Shown: positions 19,425 to 27,582 of the stretch, one piece after another
How positions within the stretch are numbered: position 1 is the first letter of the stretch
Layout: every line of letters begins with the position of its first letter
Source: Roseateles_E sp005503085
GTDB lineage: Bacteria > Pseudomonadota > Gammaproteobacteria > Burkholderiales > Burkholderiaceae_C
Assembly: GCF_028462495.1 (NCBI RefSeq)
Contig: NZ_JAQOWX010000003.1
Coordinates: 37,750 to 101,749 of the forward strand
Reading direction: 5' to 3'
Length of the DNA: 64,000 nucleotides
Notes under the pieces: generated by a model
Database searches by the model: none
Seen by the model: the letters and a program-made list of their open reading frames with translations, nothing else
Told to the model about the DNA's origin: nothing
Translations under genes and position numbers: made by a program

Positions 19425-22016
19425 TCAGGCCGTCACGCCCTTGGCAGTTTCAGCGTACTCCTCGATCTGGTCGAAGTTCATGTACTTGTAGATCTTGCTG
19501 CCGTCGGCATTGATCACGCCCATGTCCGCGTGGTACTCGGCCACCGTCGGGATGCGGCCCAGCTTGGAGGCGATCGCGGCCAACTCGGCCGAGGCCAGGT
19601 AGACGTTGCTGTTCTTGCCCAGGCGGTTGGGGAAGTTGCGTGTGGAGGTGGACACCACGGTGGCGCCTTCCTTGACCTGGGCCTGATTGCCCATGCACAG
19701 CGAGCAACCAGGCATTTCCATGCGCGCACCGGCCGTGCCGAAAGTGCCATAGTGGCCTTCCTTGGTCAGCTCCTGTGCGTCCATCTTGGTCGGCGGGGCG
19801 ACCCACAGCTTGACCGGGATGTCGCGCTTGCCTTCCAGCAGCTTGGAGGCGGCACGGAAGTGGCCGATATTGGTCATGCAGGAGCCAATGAAGACCTCAT
19901 CGATCTTGGTGCCGGCCACATCGCTGAGGAACTTGGCATCGTCCGGATCATTCGGGCAGCACAGGATCGGTTCCTTGATGTCGGCCAGATCGATCTCGAT
20001 GACGTGGGCGTACTCGGCGTCGGCATCGGCCTTCATCAGCTTCGGGTCGGCCAGCCAGGCTTCGACGGCCTGGATGCGGCGCTGCAGGGTGCGGGCGTCA
20101 GCGTAACCGTCGGCGATCATGTTCTTCATCAGCACGATATTGCTGGTCAGGTACTCCTTGATCGGCTCGGGGTTCAGGTGCACGGTGCAGCCGGCGGCGC
20201 TGCGCTCGGCCGAGGCGTCGCTCAGCTCGAACGCTTGCTCCACCTTCAGATCCGGCAGGCCTTCGATCTCCAGGATGCGGCCCGAGAAGGCATTGATCTT
20301 GCCGGCCTTGGCGACGGTCAGCAGGCCTTGCTTGATGGCATACAGCGGGATCGCATGGACCAGGTCGCGCAGCGTGATGCCGGGCTGCATCTGGCCCTTG
20401 AAGCGCACCAGCACCGACTCGGGCATGTCCAGCGGCATCACGCCGGTGGCGGCGCCGAAGGCCACCAGGCCGGAGCCGGCCGGGAAGGAGATGCCGATCG
20501 GGAAGCGGGTGTGCGAGTCGCCGCCGGTACCGACCGTGTCGGGCAGCAGCAGGCGGTTCAACCAGCTGTGGATCACGCCGTCGCCGGGGCGCAGCGAGAC
20601 GCCGCCGCGGTTGCTGATGAAGGCGGGCAGTTCGCGGTGGGTCTTGACGTCGACCGGCTTCGGATAGGCGGCGGTGTGGCAGAAGCTCTGCATCACCAGG
20701 TCGGCCGAGAAGCCCAGGCAGGCCAGGTCCTTCAGCTCGTCGCGGGTCATCGGGCCGGTCGTGTCCTGCGAGCCGACCGTGGTCATCTTGGGCTCGCAAT
20801 AGGTGCCGGGGCGCACACCCTGGCCTTCCGGCAGGCCGACGGCACGGCCGACCATCTTCTGAGCCAGCGTGAAGCCGGCCTCGGTGGCGGCCGGGGGCTG
20901 GGGCAGGCGGAAGGTGGTGGAGGCGGGCAGGCCCAGGAACTCACGGGCCTTGGCGGTCAGCGAACGGCCGATGATCAGGTTGATGCGGCCGCCGGCGCGC
21001 ACCTCGTCGAACAGCACATCGCTCTTGAGCTGGAACTCGACCGCAACCTTGCCGTCCTTCTCGATCTTGCCCTCGTAGGGGTAGATGTCGATCACATCGC
21101 CCATTTCGAAGGCCGAGACATCGACCTCGATCGGCAGCGCGCCGGAGTCTTCCTGCGTATTGAAGAAGATCGGCGCGATCTTGCCGCCCAACGTGACGCC
21201 GCCGAAGCGCTTGTTCGGCACAAAGGGGATGTCCTGACCGGTGGCCCAGATCACGCTGTTGGTGGCGCTCTTGCGCGAGGAGCCGGTGCCGACCACATCG
21301 CCGACATAGGCCACCAGATGGCCCTTGCTCTTCAGGTCCTCGATGAACTTCATCGGGCCGCGCTTGCCGTCTTCCTCGGGCACGAAGGCCGCGCCGGGAC
21401 GGGTGTTTTTCAGCATTGCCAGATAGTGCAGCGGGATGTCCGGGCGGCTCCAGGCGTCGGGGGCCGGCGACAGATCGTCGGTATTGGTCTCGCCGGGCAC
21501 CTTGAACACGGTCACGGTGATCTTCTTGGCGACTTCGGGACGCGAGGTGAACCACTCGGCCTCAGCCCAGCTCTGCATCACGGCCTTGGCCTGCGCATTG
21601 CCGGCCTTGGCCTTCTCGGCGACGTCGTTGAAGAAGTCGAACATCAGCAGGGTCTTTTTCAGACCGGCGGCGGCGACCTCGGCCACGGCCGCATCGTCCA
21701 GCAACTCGATCAGCGGATGAACGTTGTAGCCGCCCACCATGGTGCCCAGCAGTTCGGTGGCCTTGGCCTTGGAGATCAGGGCCACGGTCAGGTCGCCATG
21801 GGCCACGGCGGCCAGGAAGCTGGCCTTGACCTTGGCGGCGTCATCGACGCCCGGCGGCACGCGGTGCGTCAGCAGGTCCAGCAGGAACTCGCCTTCCCCG
21901 CTCGGGGGCGTCTTGATCAGCTCGATCAGCTCGGCCACCTGCTTGGCGTCCAAAGGCAGGGGCGGGATGCCCAGCGCGGCGCGCTCGGCGGTGTGTTGGC
22001 GATAGGCTTGCAACAT
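19425..22016 (-). CDS. acnB: Aconitate hydratase B / 2-methylisocitrate dehydratase
   Basis: This 863-residue enzyme is a [4Fe-4S] aconitase of the AcnB type, interconverting citrate and isocitrate in the TCA cycle. The AcnB domain order is clear: an N-terminal HEAT-like helical domain (first 160 residues), the swivel domain (GDVVGTGSSRKSATN), then the cluster domains. The iron-sulfur ligands are Cys in FIGSCMTN and the pair in MPGCSLCMGNQ. It starts only 40 nt after vapC, so it may be read through from the toxin-antitoxin promoter. It ends in a strong hairpin. Length is typical for the family. Confidence 0.97.
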   Translation of the reverse strand: MLQAYRQHTAERAALGIPPLPLDAKQVAELIELIKTPPSGEGEFLLDLLTHRVPPGVDDAAKVKASFLAAVAHGDLTVALISKAKATELLGTMVGGYNVHPLIELLDDAAVAEVAAAGLKKTLLMFDFFNDVAEKAKAGNAQAKAVMQSWAEAEWFTSRPEVAKKITVTVFKVPGETNTDDLSPAPDAWSRPDIPLHYLAMLKNTRPGAAFVPEEDGKRGPMKFIEDLKSKGHLVAYVGDVVGTGSSRKSATNSVIWATGQDIPFVPNKRFGGVTLGGKIAPIFFNTQEDSGALPIEVDVSAFEMGDVIDIYPYEGKIEKDGKVAVEFQLKSDVLFDEVRAGGRINLIIGRSLTAKAREFLGLPASTTFRLPQPPAATEAGFTLAQKMVGRAVGLPEGQGVRPGTYCEPKMTTVGSQDTTGPMTRDELKDLACLGFSADLVMQSFCHTAAYPKPVDVKTHRELPAFISNRGGVSLRPGDGVIHSWLNRLLLPDTVGTGGDSHTRFPIGISFPAGSGLVAFGAATGVMPLDMPESVLVRFKGQMQPGITLRDLVHAIPLYAIKQGLLTVAKAGKINAFSGRILEIEGLPDLKVEQAFELSDASAERSAAGCTVHLNPEPIKEYLTSNIVLMKNMIADGYADARTLQRRIQAVEAWLADPKLMKADADAEYAHVIEIDLADIKEPILCCPNDPDDAKFLSDVAGTKIDEVFIGSCMTNIGHFRAASKLLEGKRDIPVKLWVAPPTKMDAQELTKEGHYGTFGTAGARMEMPGCSLCMGNQAQVKEGATVVSTSTRNFPNRLGKNSNVYLASAELAAIASKLGRIPTVAEYHADMGVINADGSKIYKYMNFDQIEEYAETAKGVTA

Positions 22017-22056
22017 GGCTACTCCTGGGGGGGGCTAGGTGGGGTCAGCGGGCGGG

Positions 22057-22461
22057 TCAACGTTGAGGGACGATGAGCCTCAGGCCCTTGTAGTAATCGC
22101 GGAAGAATCCTTCGTCGCGGGTGATCAGGGCTTGGCACTGCAGCAGGGCATGGGCGCCGATCAGGAAATCGGCCACCACGCGCTCGCGCTTGCCGCCACG
22201 GTCGCGGTAGCGGCGCTGCATATGACCGGCGCGCACGGCGGCGGCCTGCTGGATGGGTTCGAAGCGGATGCCGAACTCATTGAGCGCGTCCATCACGGTC
22301 TCGCGCGTGTCGAGCAGGGTCTGGACCTCGGCCACGACCGCTTCGCTGATGACGACCTCGCCCTCGCTCAAGGCCTTGGCCAGCACCAGCGAGGAGGCCT
22401 CGCCGTACTCGGCATCGCCGGTCAGCACGTCGACCAGCACGGAGGAGTCGACGGCGATCAT
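22057..22461 (-). CDS. vapC: PIN-domain toxin (VapC type)
   Basis: This 134-residue PIN-domain ribonuclease has the four acidic active-site positions: Asp5 (MIAVDSSVLVD), Glu in SEAVVAEVQ (40 or 45), Asp98 (VVADFLIGAHA) and Asp116 (ITRDEGFF). VapC toxins cleave specific RNAs and are inhibited by the cognate antitoxin. Its ATG overlaps the TGA of the AbrB-type antitoxin (ATGA). acnB follows 40 nt downstream with no visible terminator between, which is an unusual arrangement. Confidence 0.9.
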   Translation of the reverse strand: MIAVDSSVLVDVLTGDAEYGEASSLVLAKALSEGEVVISEAVVAEVQTLLDTRETVMDALNEFGIRFEPIQQAAAVRAGHMQRRYRDRGGKRERVVADFLIGAHALLQCQALITRDEGFFRDYYKGLRLIVPQR

Positions 22462-22724
22462 GTCTCGTCCTCGCTGGGCGCGGGATAGGGGTCGCCCGGG
22501 GCGCGGCCACGCAGCGCGCGCATCGCGTCATTGGTGCTGGTGAAGCCTTCGGCCAGTTTGAAACGCCCGCGCAGCTTGGCCAGCGCGTCGTCGACGTTCT
22601 TGCTCAGGATGATGCGGCCGCCGTCAAGTTCGACCTTGAGCGTGGTGCCCTTGCTCAGGCCCAGCGCATCACGCACCGCCTTGGGCAGGGTGATCTGGCC
22701 GCGTTCGGCAACAGTGGCTTCCAT
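22458..22724 (-). CDS. vapB: AbrB/MazE-fold antitoxin (VapB type)
   Basis: This 88-residue protein has the swapped-hairpin AbrB DNA-binding domain in its first 45 residues (ATVAERGQITLPKAVRDALG, then TTLKVELDGGRIIL), and an acidic, flexible C-terminus that would wrap and neutralise the VapC toxin. Such antitoxins repress their own operon; the inverted repeat at 22772-22798, about 50 nt upstream, is the likely operator. It is coupled to the toxin by a 4-nt overlap. Confidence 0.9.
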   Translation of the reverse strand: MEATVAERGQITLPKAVRDALGLSKGTTLKVELDGGRIILSKNVDDALAKLRGRFKLAEGFTSTNDAMRALRGRAPGDPYPAPSEDET

Positions 22725-22771
22725 GGCAGGGCTCCGGAAATGGCGCGGGTATGGGTGTCGGTATGGCGAGG

Positions 22772-22798
22772 AAAGTATGCATTGATTCTACATACTTT
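22772..22798. promoter_or_regulatory. Inverted repeat, likely VapB(C) operator
   Basis: AAAGTATG (22772-22779) and CATACTTT (22791-22798) form a perfect 8-bp inverted repeat with an 11-bp spacer, in an AT-rich patch unlike its surroundings. On the minus strand TAGAAT overlaps the spacer and could be the -10 box, with TTCCCG 17 bp upstream as a poor -35. This is the expected place for autoregulation by the antitoxin-toxin complex. Confidence 0.6.
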
Positions 22799-22848
22799 GG
22801 CCTCGCCCGGGAATACCCGCGCGCCGATCGGAGTCTGCCGGGCCGGCT

Positions 22849-23454
22849 TCAGCTGCCGCGCTTGGCGGGGCTGGGCGCGATGCCCAGGCTGCTGGCGTCG
22901 GCTTCGACCTCCAGGCCGGAGGCGGCGGCCGATGCGGCAGCGGCGGCGCGGGCGATCTTGGCGGCCTCGATCGCGGCGCGGTGCTCGGGATGCAGGCACT
23001 CATCGACCAGGCGGCGGCCCACATGGGTGTCCATCAACATGGACTTGTTGGCGATCTGGATCATCAGGGTACGGCCGGTGACGTCTTCCAGGCGCAGCGC
23101 GCCGGTCGAGGACAGCACCGGCTTCATCGTGAAGGTGTCCTTCTGCCACATCACGTCCAGATAACCCGGCTTGATATTTCGGGTGATGCTGACCGATTGC
23201 TTGAACTCGCAGTCATAAGTACCGAGATAGGCACGCTCGGTGGCGGCCAGCTGCTCTTCGGTGGCATCGGCCAGCGGCGGCGGGGGCGGCGGCACCGGCG
23301 CCGGCTTGGCGCGCGGCTTGACCGGGGCTTTCTTGACGGCTTGTTTGTTGGCCGGTTTGGCGGCGGCAGGGGCGGCAGGGCTCGCGGATTGGGCCATCAC
23401 GGCGCCAGCGCTCGCGAGGCTGATCAGCAGGGTCAGGGTGGGAATGATTTTCAT
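22849..23454 (-). CDS. Periplasmic protein with MliC-like domain and Pro-rich linker
   Basis: From the MKIIPTLTLLISLASAGAVM start this protein has about 201 residues: a signal peptide ending near VMAQ, an Ala/Lys/Pro-rich linker with a run of seven prolines, then a globular part. The globular part (YLGTYDCEFKQSV, WQKDTFTMKPVLSSTGALR, NKSMLMDTHVG and a second Cys in VDECLHPE) resembles the beta-barrel of MliC-type lysozyme inhibitors, with two cysteines placed for a disulfide. The C-terminus is Ala-rich and helical. The resemblance is by eye. An upstream Met (23493) is possible but would hide the signal peptide. Confidence 0.6.
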   Translation of the reverse strand: MKIIPTLTLLISLASAGAVMAQSASPAAPAAAKPANKQAVKKAPVKPRAKPAPVPPPPPPLADATEEQLAATERAYLGTYDCEFKQSVSITRNIKPGYLDVMWQKDTFTMKPVLSSTGALRLEDVTGRTLMIQIANKSMLMDTHVGRRLVDECLHPEHRAAIEAAKIARAAAAASAAASGLEVEADASSLGIAPSPAKRGS

Positions 23455-23562
23455 GGGTATCTCTGGGTACGGCAGGGAAGGCTCGCGCTGCAATGTAGCC
23501 GCATCGGCGGCCGGCGCGGGTGAGCGATTGTCACCGCCGCCGCAGCGCCGCCACCCCCTGCT

Positions 23563-24573
23563 TTACCCCAAATGGGCGGCGTCGCCGAAGTAGGCCTGCT
23601 CGACTTCGATCGGCAGGGTCTGGCCGGTGCGGTGGGCGCGCTCGAGCAACTGCCAGAAATAGCGGTAGCTGGCGCGGTCGTGCAGATGGTCGCGGTACTG
23701 GATCGGCGCCCAGTGGGCCGCCTGGGCGGCGTGGATGATGTCGATGGCCTCGTCGATCTCGGCCACGCTGGGGGCAAAGGCGTCGATGATGGGCTGGATC
23801 TGGCTGGGGTGGATGCTCCACATCCGCGTGTAGCCGAACTCGCGGGCAGCGCGCCGCGCGGCTTCCTCGATGGCTGAGACCTTCTTGAACTCGGTGACGA
23901 CGCAGTGCGACGGTGTCTTGCCGAAGCCATGGGCGGCGGCGGCGATCTCGAGCTTGGCGCGCAGCACCAGCGGATGGCTGAACTGGCCCTGCAGGCTCAT
24001 GCCCTGGCGCGGGATCGCGCCGCGATGGGCCGAGACGAAGTCCATCAGACCGAAGGACAGCGACTCGATGCGCGGGTGGGCGGCGATCTGCTGCACCTCG
24101 CGCAGCGCGCCATGGGTCTCGATCAACACATGGACGGGCAGCGGGCGGCTGATGCCGTGGCGAGCCAGGCTGGCGTCGATGAAGGCGCAGGCCTTCTCGA
24201 CATCGGCAATGCCGCGCGGCTTGGGCACCATCAGATAGGCCAGCTTCGCACCGGCGCCGGCGATCAGGCCGTCGACATCGGCCTCGAAGGCGGGGTGATC
24301 CAGCGGATGGACGCGGGCGCCGACGCGGCCGAACCGGTTGTTCGCACTGTGGAGCATCGCGAGCACCAGTTGCACATGCTCGGCCTCGCCGCCTATCGGT
24401 GCGCCGTCCTCGCAGTCCAACGTGATGTCGAACACCGGGCCCATCTCGGCCTGCAGCTCCAGGCTCTTGCCCATGCGGGCTTCGACGCCGCAGTAGTGGT
24501 CGACCACGGGCAGGGTGGCGGCGGCGTCGCCTTCCTCGAACAGGGCCAGGCGGGGGTGGGGAGCGGTGGTCAC
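23563..24573 (-). CDS. HpcH/HpaI aldolase / CitE-like lyase family protein
   Basis: This protein of about 336 residues belongs to the citrate-lyase beta / malyl-CoA lyase family, TIM-barrel enzymes that cleave or form C-C bonds in acyl-CoA esters with Mg. Visible landmarks are TLDCEDGAPIGGEAEH (Mg-binding Asp/Glu), RVHPLDHPAFEAD (substrate Arg), VLIETHGAL, and FGYTRMWSIHPSQIQPI near the C-terminus. The start is a GTG (24573) giving MTTAPHPRLALFEEG. The frame stays open upstream, but that part runs antisense through the mdh terminator. It follows mdh after a strong terminator; the substrate is not known. Confidence 0.8.
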   Translation of the reverse strand: MTTAPHPRLALFEEGDAAATLPVVDHYCGVEARMGKSLELQAEMGPVFDITLDCEDGAPIGGEAEHVQLVLAMLHSANNRFGRVGARVHPLDHPAFEADVDGLIAGAGAKLAYLMVPKPRGIADVEKACAFIDASLARHGISRPLPVHVLIETHGALREVQQIAAHPRIESLSFGLMDFVSAHRGAIPRQGMSLQGQFSHPLVLRAKLEIAAAAHGFGKTPSHCVVTEFKKVSAIEEAARRAAREFGYTRMWSIHPSQIQPIIDAFAPSVAEIDEAIDIIHAAQAAHWAPIQYRDHLHDRASYRYFWQLLERAHRTGQTLPIEVEQAYFGDAAHLG

Positions 24574-24589
24574 GATGGCGGTCTCAATG

Positions 24590-24617
24590 AAAAAAGGGCC
24601 GGCAAAAGCCGGCCCTT
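24590..24617 (-). terminator. Rho-independent terminator of mdh
   Basis: The stem AAGGGCCGGC (minus strand 24617-24608) pairs with GCCGGCCCTT around a 4-nt TTTT loop and runs into TTTTTT at 24595-24590. It lies about 37 nt beyond the mdh stop, before the start of the CitE-like gene. Confidence 0.9.
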
Positions 24618-24653
24618 GGTTTTGCTCAAGCGAGTGTCGCTCAAGCCTGAGGC

Positions 24654-25643
24654 TCAGAGCAGGTGCTTGACGCCCGCCTGCTCTTCCAGCAGTTCGTTGA
24701 GCGTCTTGTTGATGCACTCTTGCGAGAAGGCATCGATCTCCAGGCCTTCGATGATCTTGTACTCGCCGTTCTCGCAGGTGACCGGGTAGCCGAACATCAC
24801 ATCCTTGGGGATGCCGTACTCGCCGCCCGAGGGGATGCCCATCGTGACCCATTTGCCGTTGGTGCCCAGGGCCCAGTCGCGCATATGGTCGATGGCTGCG
24901 TTGGCGGCCGAGGCGGCCGAGGACAGGCCGCGGGCCGCGATGATGGCGGCGCCGCGCTTGCCCACGGTGGGCAGGAAGGTTTCGCGGTTCCAGGTCTCGT
25001 CATTGATCATGGCCTTGACCGAGGCGCCGCCGATGGTGGCGAAGCGGTAGTCGGCATACATGGTCGGAGAGTGGTTGCCCCAGACGGCCAGCTTCTCGAT
25101 CTCGGCGACCGGCTTGCCGGTCTTGGCGGCGAGCTGCGAGGCGGCGCGGTTGTGGTCCAGGCGCAGCATTGCGGTGAAGTTTTTGGCCGGCAGGTCCGGG
25201 GCCGACTTCATCGCGATATAGGCATTGGTATTGGCCGGATTGCCGACCACCAGCACCTTGACATTGCGCGACGCGACGGCGTTCAGCGCCTTGCCCTGGG
25301 CGGTGAAGATGGCGCCGTTGATCGACAGCAGCTCCGAGCGCTCCATGCCCGGGCCGCGCGGACGCGAGCCGACCAGCAGCGCGTAGTCGGTGTCCTTGAA
25401 GGCGGTCATCGGGTCGCTGTGGGCCTCGATGCCCACCAGCAGCGGGAAGGCGCAGTCCTGCAGCTCCATGATCACGCCCTTCAGTGCGTTCTGGGCCTTC
25501 TCGTCAGGGATCTCCAGCAGCTGCAGGATCACCGGCTGGTCCTTGCCCAGCATTTCGCCGGAGGCGATGCGGAACAGCAGGGCGTAGCCGATCTGGCCGG
25601 CGGCACCGGTGACGGCGACGCGAACGGGTTTCTTTGTGCTCAT
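24654..25643 (-). CDS. mdh: Malate dehydrogenase
   Basis: This 329-residue NAD-dependent enzyme oxidises malate to oxaloacetate. It has the Rossmann motif VAVTGAAGQIGYALLFRI, the mobile-loop LVGSRPRGPGMERSELL with substrate arginines, VVGNPANTNAYIA, and the proton-relay pair Asp (MLRLDHNRA) and His191 (WGNHSPTMY). It is the dimeric cytosolic-like type (about 329 residues) found in many betaproteobacteria. The start MSTKKPVRVAVTG at 25643 has a GGAG ribosome-binding site; the frame is open further upstream. It is divergent from a GntR regulator and shares its promoter region. Confidence 0.97.
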   Translation of the reverse strand: MSTKKPVRVAVTGAAGQIGYALLFRIASGEMLGKDQPVILQLLEIPDEKAQNALKGVIMELQDCAFPLLVGIEAHSDPMTAFKDTDYALLVGSRPRGPGMERSELLSINGAIFTAQGKALNAVASRNVKVLVVGNPANTNAYIAMKSAPDLPAKNFTAMLRLDHNRAASQLAAKTGKPVAEIEKLAVWGNHSPTMYADYRFATIGGASVKAMINDETWNRETFLPTVGKRGAAIIAARGLSSAASAANAAIDHMRDWALGTNGKWVTMGIPSGGEYGIPKDVMFGYPVTCENGEYKIIEGLEIDAFSQECINKTLNELLEEQAGVKHLL

Positions 25644-25837
25644 GTGAAAGCTCCGGAGTAATGACGAAATGTGGGGGGTGTTCCATGCCCGCAGGGGTGC
25701 CGGAAGACAAGCTCCAGCGTTCCGGCGAGTGCCGCGCAAGTGTAGGACAGTCCAAGGGCTTACCCGGCTGGACTGGCGGCCTGCGATGCCATAGCGCGCG
25801 ATTATGCGATGTTTTCCGGATTTCTTGCTCGCGTCTT

Positions 25838-25855
25838 ATGTCTTATAGAAGATAT
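25838..25855. promoter_or_regulatory. Imperfect palindrome, candidate GntR operator (mdh/gntR region)
   Basis: ATGTCTT-ATAG-AAGATAT is an 18-bp inverted repeat with one mismatch per arm, in the AT-rich centre of the mdh/gntR divergent region. It lies 21 bp before the earliest GntR start codon. Its position and GntR-like size suggest the binding site of the adjacent regulator. This assignment is inference. Confidence 0.5.
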
Positions 25856-25875
25856 CACTCAACTTTGATGGACGA

Positions 25876-26667
25876 ATGGCCCCGACCTGTGCTGCAATGC
25901 CGGCCATGTCGACCGCCCCACCGCTGTCCGGCGAATCCGCACGCCCGGACGCCGGCCCTTCTTTCAGTCCGCTGTACCGCCAGATCAAGGGGCTGATCAT
26001 CGCCAGCCTGCAGGCCGGCGAGTGGAAGGCGGGCGAGGCGATCCCCAGCGAGATCGAGCTGGCGACGCGCTTCGGTGTCAGCCAGGGTACGGTGCGCAAG
26101 GCCATCGACGAGCTGGCGGCCGACAATCTGCTGGTGCGCCGTCAGGGCAAGGGCACCTTTGTCGCGACCCATGCCGAGCAGAAGATCCAGTACCGCTTTC
26201 TGCGCCTGATGCCCGACGAGGGCCAGGAGGCGCTGGGTCGCCAGCTGCTGGACTGCAAGCGCCAGCGCGCGCCGGCCTGGATCGCCAAGCAGCTGCAGAT
26301 GCGTGCCGGCGACCCGATGGTCGAGGTGCGCCGGCTGCTGCACAGCAAGAACCACCCGGTGGTGCTGGACGATATCTGGCTGCCCGGCGCCCTGTTCAAA
26401 GGGTTGACGGCCGAGCGGCTCGAAAAACACCGCGGGCCCTTCTACGGCCTGTTCGAGGCCGAGTTCGGCGTGCACATGATTCGCGCGCAGGAGCAGATCC
26501 GTGCGGTCGCGGCCGATGCCGAGGCCGCCGCGCTGCTGCAGGTGGCGCCGGGCACGCCGCTGCTGAGCGTCGAGCGCCTGTCCTTCACCTATGGTGACAA
26601 GCCGGTCGAGCTGCGGCGCGGCCTCTATAACACCGCTTCACACTTTTACCGCAATGAGCTGAACTAA
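25876..26667 (+). CDS. GntR-family transcriptional regulator (HutC type, UTRA domain)
   Basis: This 263-residue protein has a winged-helix GntR domain (SPLYRQIKGLI, then GEAIPSEIELATRFGVSQGT and VRKAIDELAADNLLVRRQGK). A UTRA ligand-binding domain fills the rest (DPMVEVRRLL, LPGALFKGL, LSVERLSFTYGDKPVELRRG). It lies between mdh and sdhCDAB and so probably controls TCA-cycle genes in response to a dicarboxylate or related metabolite (inference). ATGs at 25876, 25897 and 25906 are all possible; none has a strong ribosome-binding site. Confidence 0.88.
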   Translation: MAPTCAAMPAMSTAPPLSGESARPDAGPSFSPLYRQIKGLIIASLQAGEWKAGEAIPSEIELATRFGVSQGTVRKAIDELAADNLLVRRQGKGTFVATHAEQKIQYRFLRLMPDEGQEALGRQLLDCKRQRAPAWIAKQLQMRAGDPMVEVRRLLHSKNHPVVLDDIWLPGALFKGLTAERLEKHRGPFYGLFEAEFGVHMIRAQEQIRAVAADAEAAALLQVAPGTPLLSVERLSFTYGDKPVELRRGLYNTASHFYRNELN

Positions 26668-26692
26668 TCCTTGCGCGTTGCGTAGCGCGCAC

Positions 26693-26728
26693 TGCAGCAG
26701 CTGAAGCCCTGCTGCATTGCAATAAAAT
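26693..26728 (+). promoter_or_regulatory. Candidate sdh promoter with overlapping hairpin
   Basis: TAAAAT (26723-26728) is a good -10 box, with CTGAAG (26701-26706) as a weak -35 at 16-bp spacing. An 8-bp inverted repeat, TGCAGCAG / CTGCTGCA (26693-26716), covers the -35 region. It could be an operator or the end of the gntR transcript. It lies 35-70 nt upstream of the sdhC start. Confidence 0.4.
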
Positions 26729-26762
26729 CCTCGGGTTTCATGTTGATTACATAAGGTTGGGT

Positions 26763-27206
26763 ATGACAAGCACCACCAACGGTACCGCCAAGAAAAGACC
26801 GGTCTATCGCAACATCAATTTCTTTACCGATTTGCGAACCTACCGGCTGCCGCCGGCCGGCTTTGTGTCCATCCTGCACCGGATCAGCGGTGTGCTGATG
26901 TTCCTGCTCTTGCCCTTCATCATCTGGATGTTCGACAACAGCCTGACGTCCGAGATCTCCTACGACGCCTTCACCAACGCCTTCGTGGCCGGCATCGGCT
27001 TTGTGCCGGCCTGGTTCATCAAGCTGGTGGTGCTGGGCCTGGCCTGGGCCTATCTGCATCACTTCATCGCCGGCGTGCGCCATCTGTGGATGGATGCGAC
27101 GCATAGCGTCAGCAAGGAGCAAGGTCATTCGTCGGCGGTGTTCACACTGGCCGCCAGCGTGCTGCTGACCTTGGCCGTCGCGGCCAAGCTCTTCGGCCTG
27201 TACTGA
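26763..27206 (+). CDS. sdhC: Succinate dehydrogenase cytochrome b556 subunit
   Basis: This 147-residue membrane subunit anchors succinate dehydrogenase and helps bind heme b and ubiquinone. It shows the SdhC signature RPVYRNINFFTDLRTYRLP and SILHRISGVLMFLLLPFI. Three membrane helices follow, with LHHFIAGVRHLWMD, where a heme-ligand His is expected. The ATG at 26763 has an AAGG/TTGGG ribosome-binding region. It is the first gene of sdhCDAB. Confidence 0.95.
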   Translation: MTSTTNGTAKKRPVYRNINFFTDLRTYRLPPAGFVSILHRISGVLMFLLLPFIIWMFDNSLTSEISYDAFTNAFVAGIGFVPAWFIKLVVLGLAWAYLHHFIAGVRHLWMDATHSVSKEQGHSSAVFTLAASVLLTLAVAAKLFGLY

Positions 27207-27222
27207 ACGCGAGGTTAAAACA

Positions 27223-27582
27223 ATGAGTACTTTTGGTTCCAAGCGCATCGTCGTGGGTGCGCACTACGGTCTGCGCGACTGGCTGGCCCAGCGCATCACG
27301 GCCGTGTTGATGGCCTTGTTTACCGTCGTGCTGCTGGTGCAGTTCCTGATGCCCGGCGAGCTGGGCTATGACCACTGGGCGGCGATCTTCTCGTCGCAGT
27401 GGATGAAGCTGCTGACCTTTGTCGTGATCATCTCGCTGGCCTACCACGCGTGGGTGGGCATGCGCGATGTCTGGATGGACTATGTGAAGCCGGTCGGCGC
27501 GCGCCTGTTTCTGCAAGCGTTCACGCTGGTGTGGCTGGTGGCTTGCGCCGGCTGGGCGATCCAAGTGTTGTGGAGACTGTGA
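27223..27582 (+). CDS. sdhD: Succinate dehydrogenase hydrophobic membrane anchor subunit
   Basis: This 119-residue membrane protein has three helices (ITAVLMALFTVVLLVQFL, KLLTFVVIISLAYHAWVG, FLQAFTLVWLVACAGWAI). The segment YHAWVGMRDVWMDYVKP is typical of SdhD and carries a candidate heme/quinone-site histidine and Asp. It pairs with SdhC to bind heme b and ubiquinone. Its stop overlaps the sdhA start as TGATG. Confidence 0.95.
   Translation: MSTFGSKRIVVGAHYGLRDWLAQRITAVLMALFTVVLLVQFLMPGELGYDHWAAIFSSQWMKLLTFVVIISLAYHAWVGMRDVWMDYVKPVGARLFLQAFTLVWLVACAGWAIQVLWRL

Noticed and set aside
19338..22076. Long open frame on the plus strand opposite acnB.
   Set aside because: Same composition effect; AcnB is unmistakable on the minus strand.
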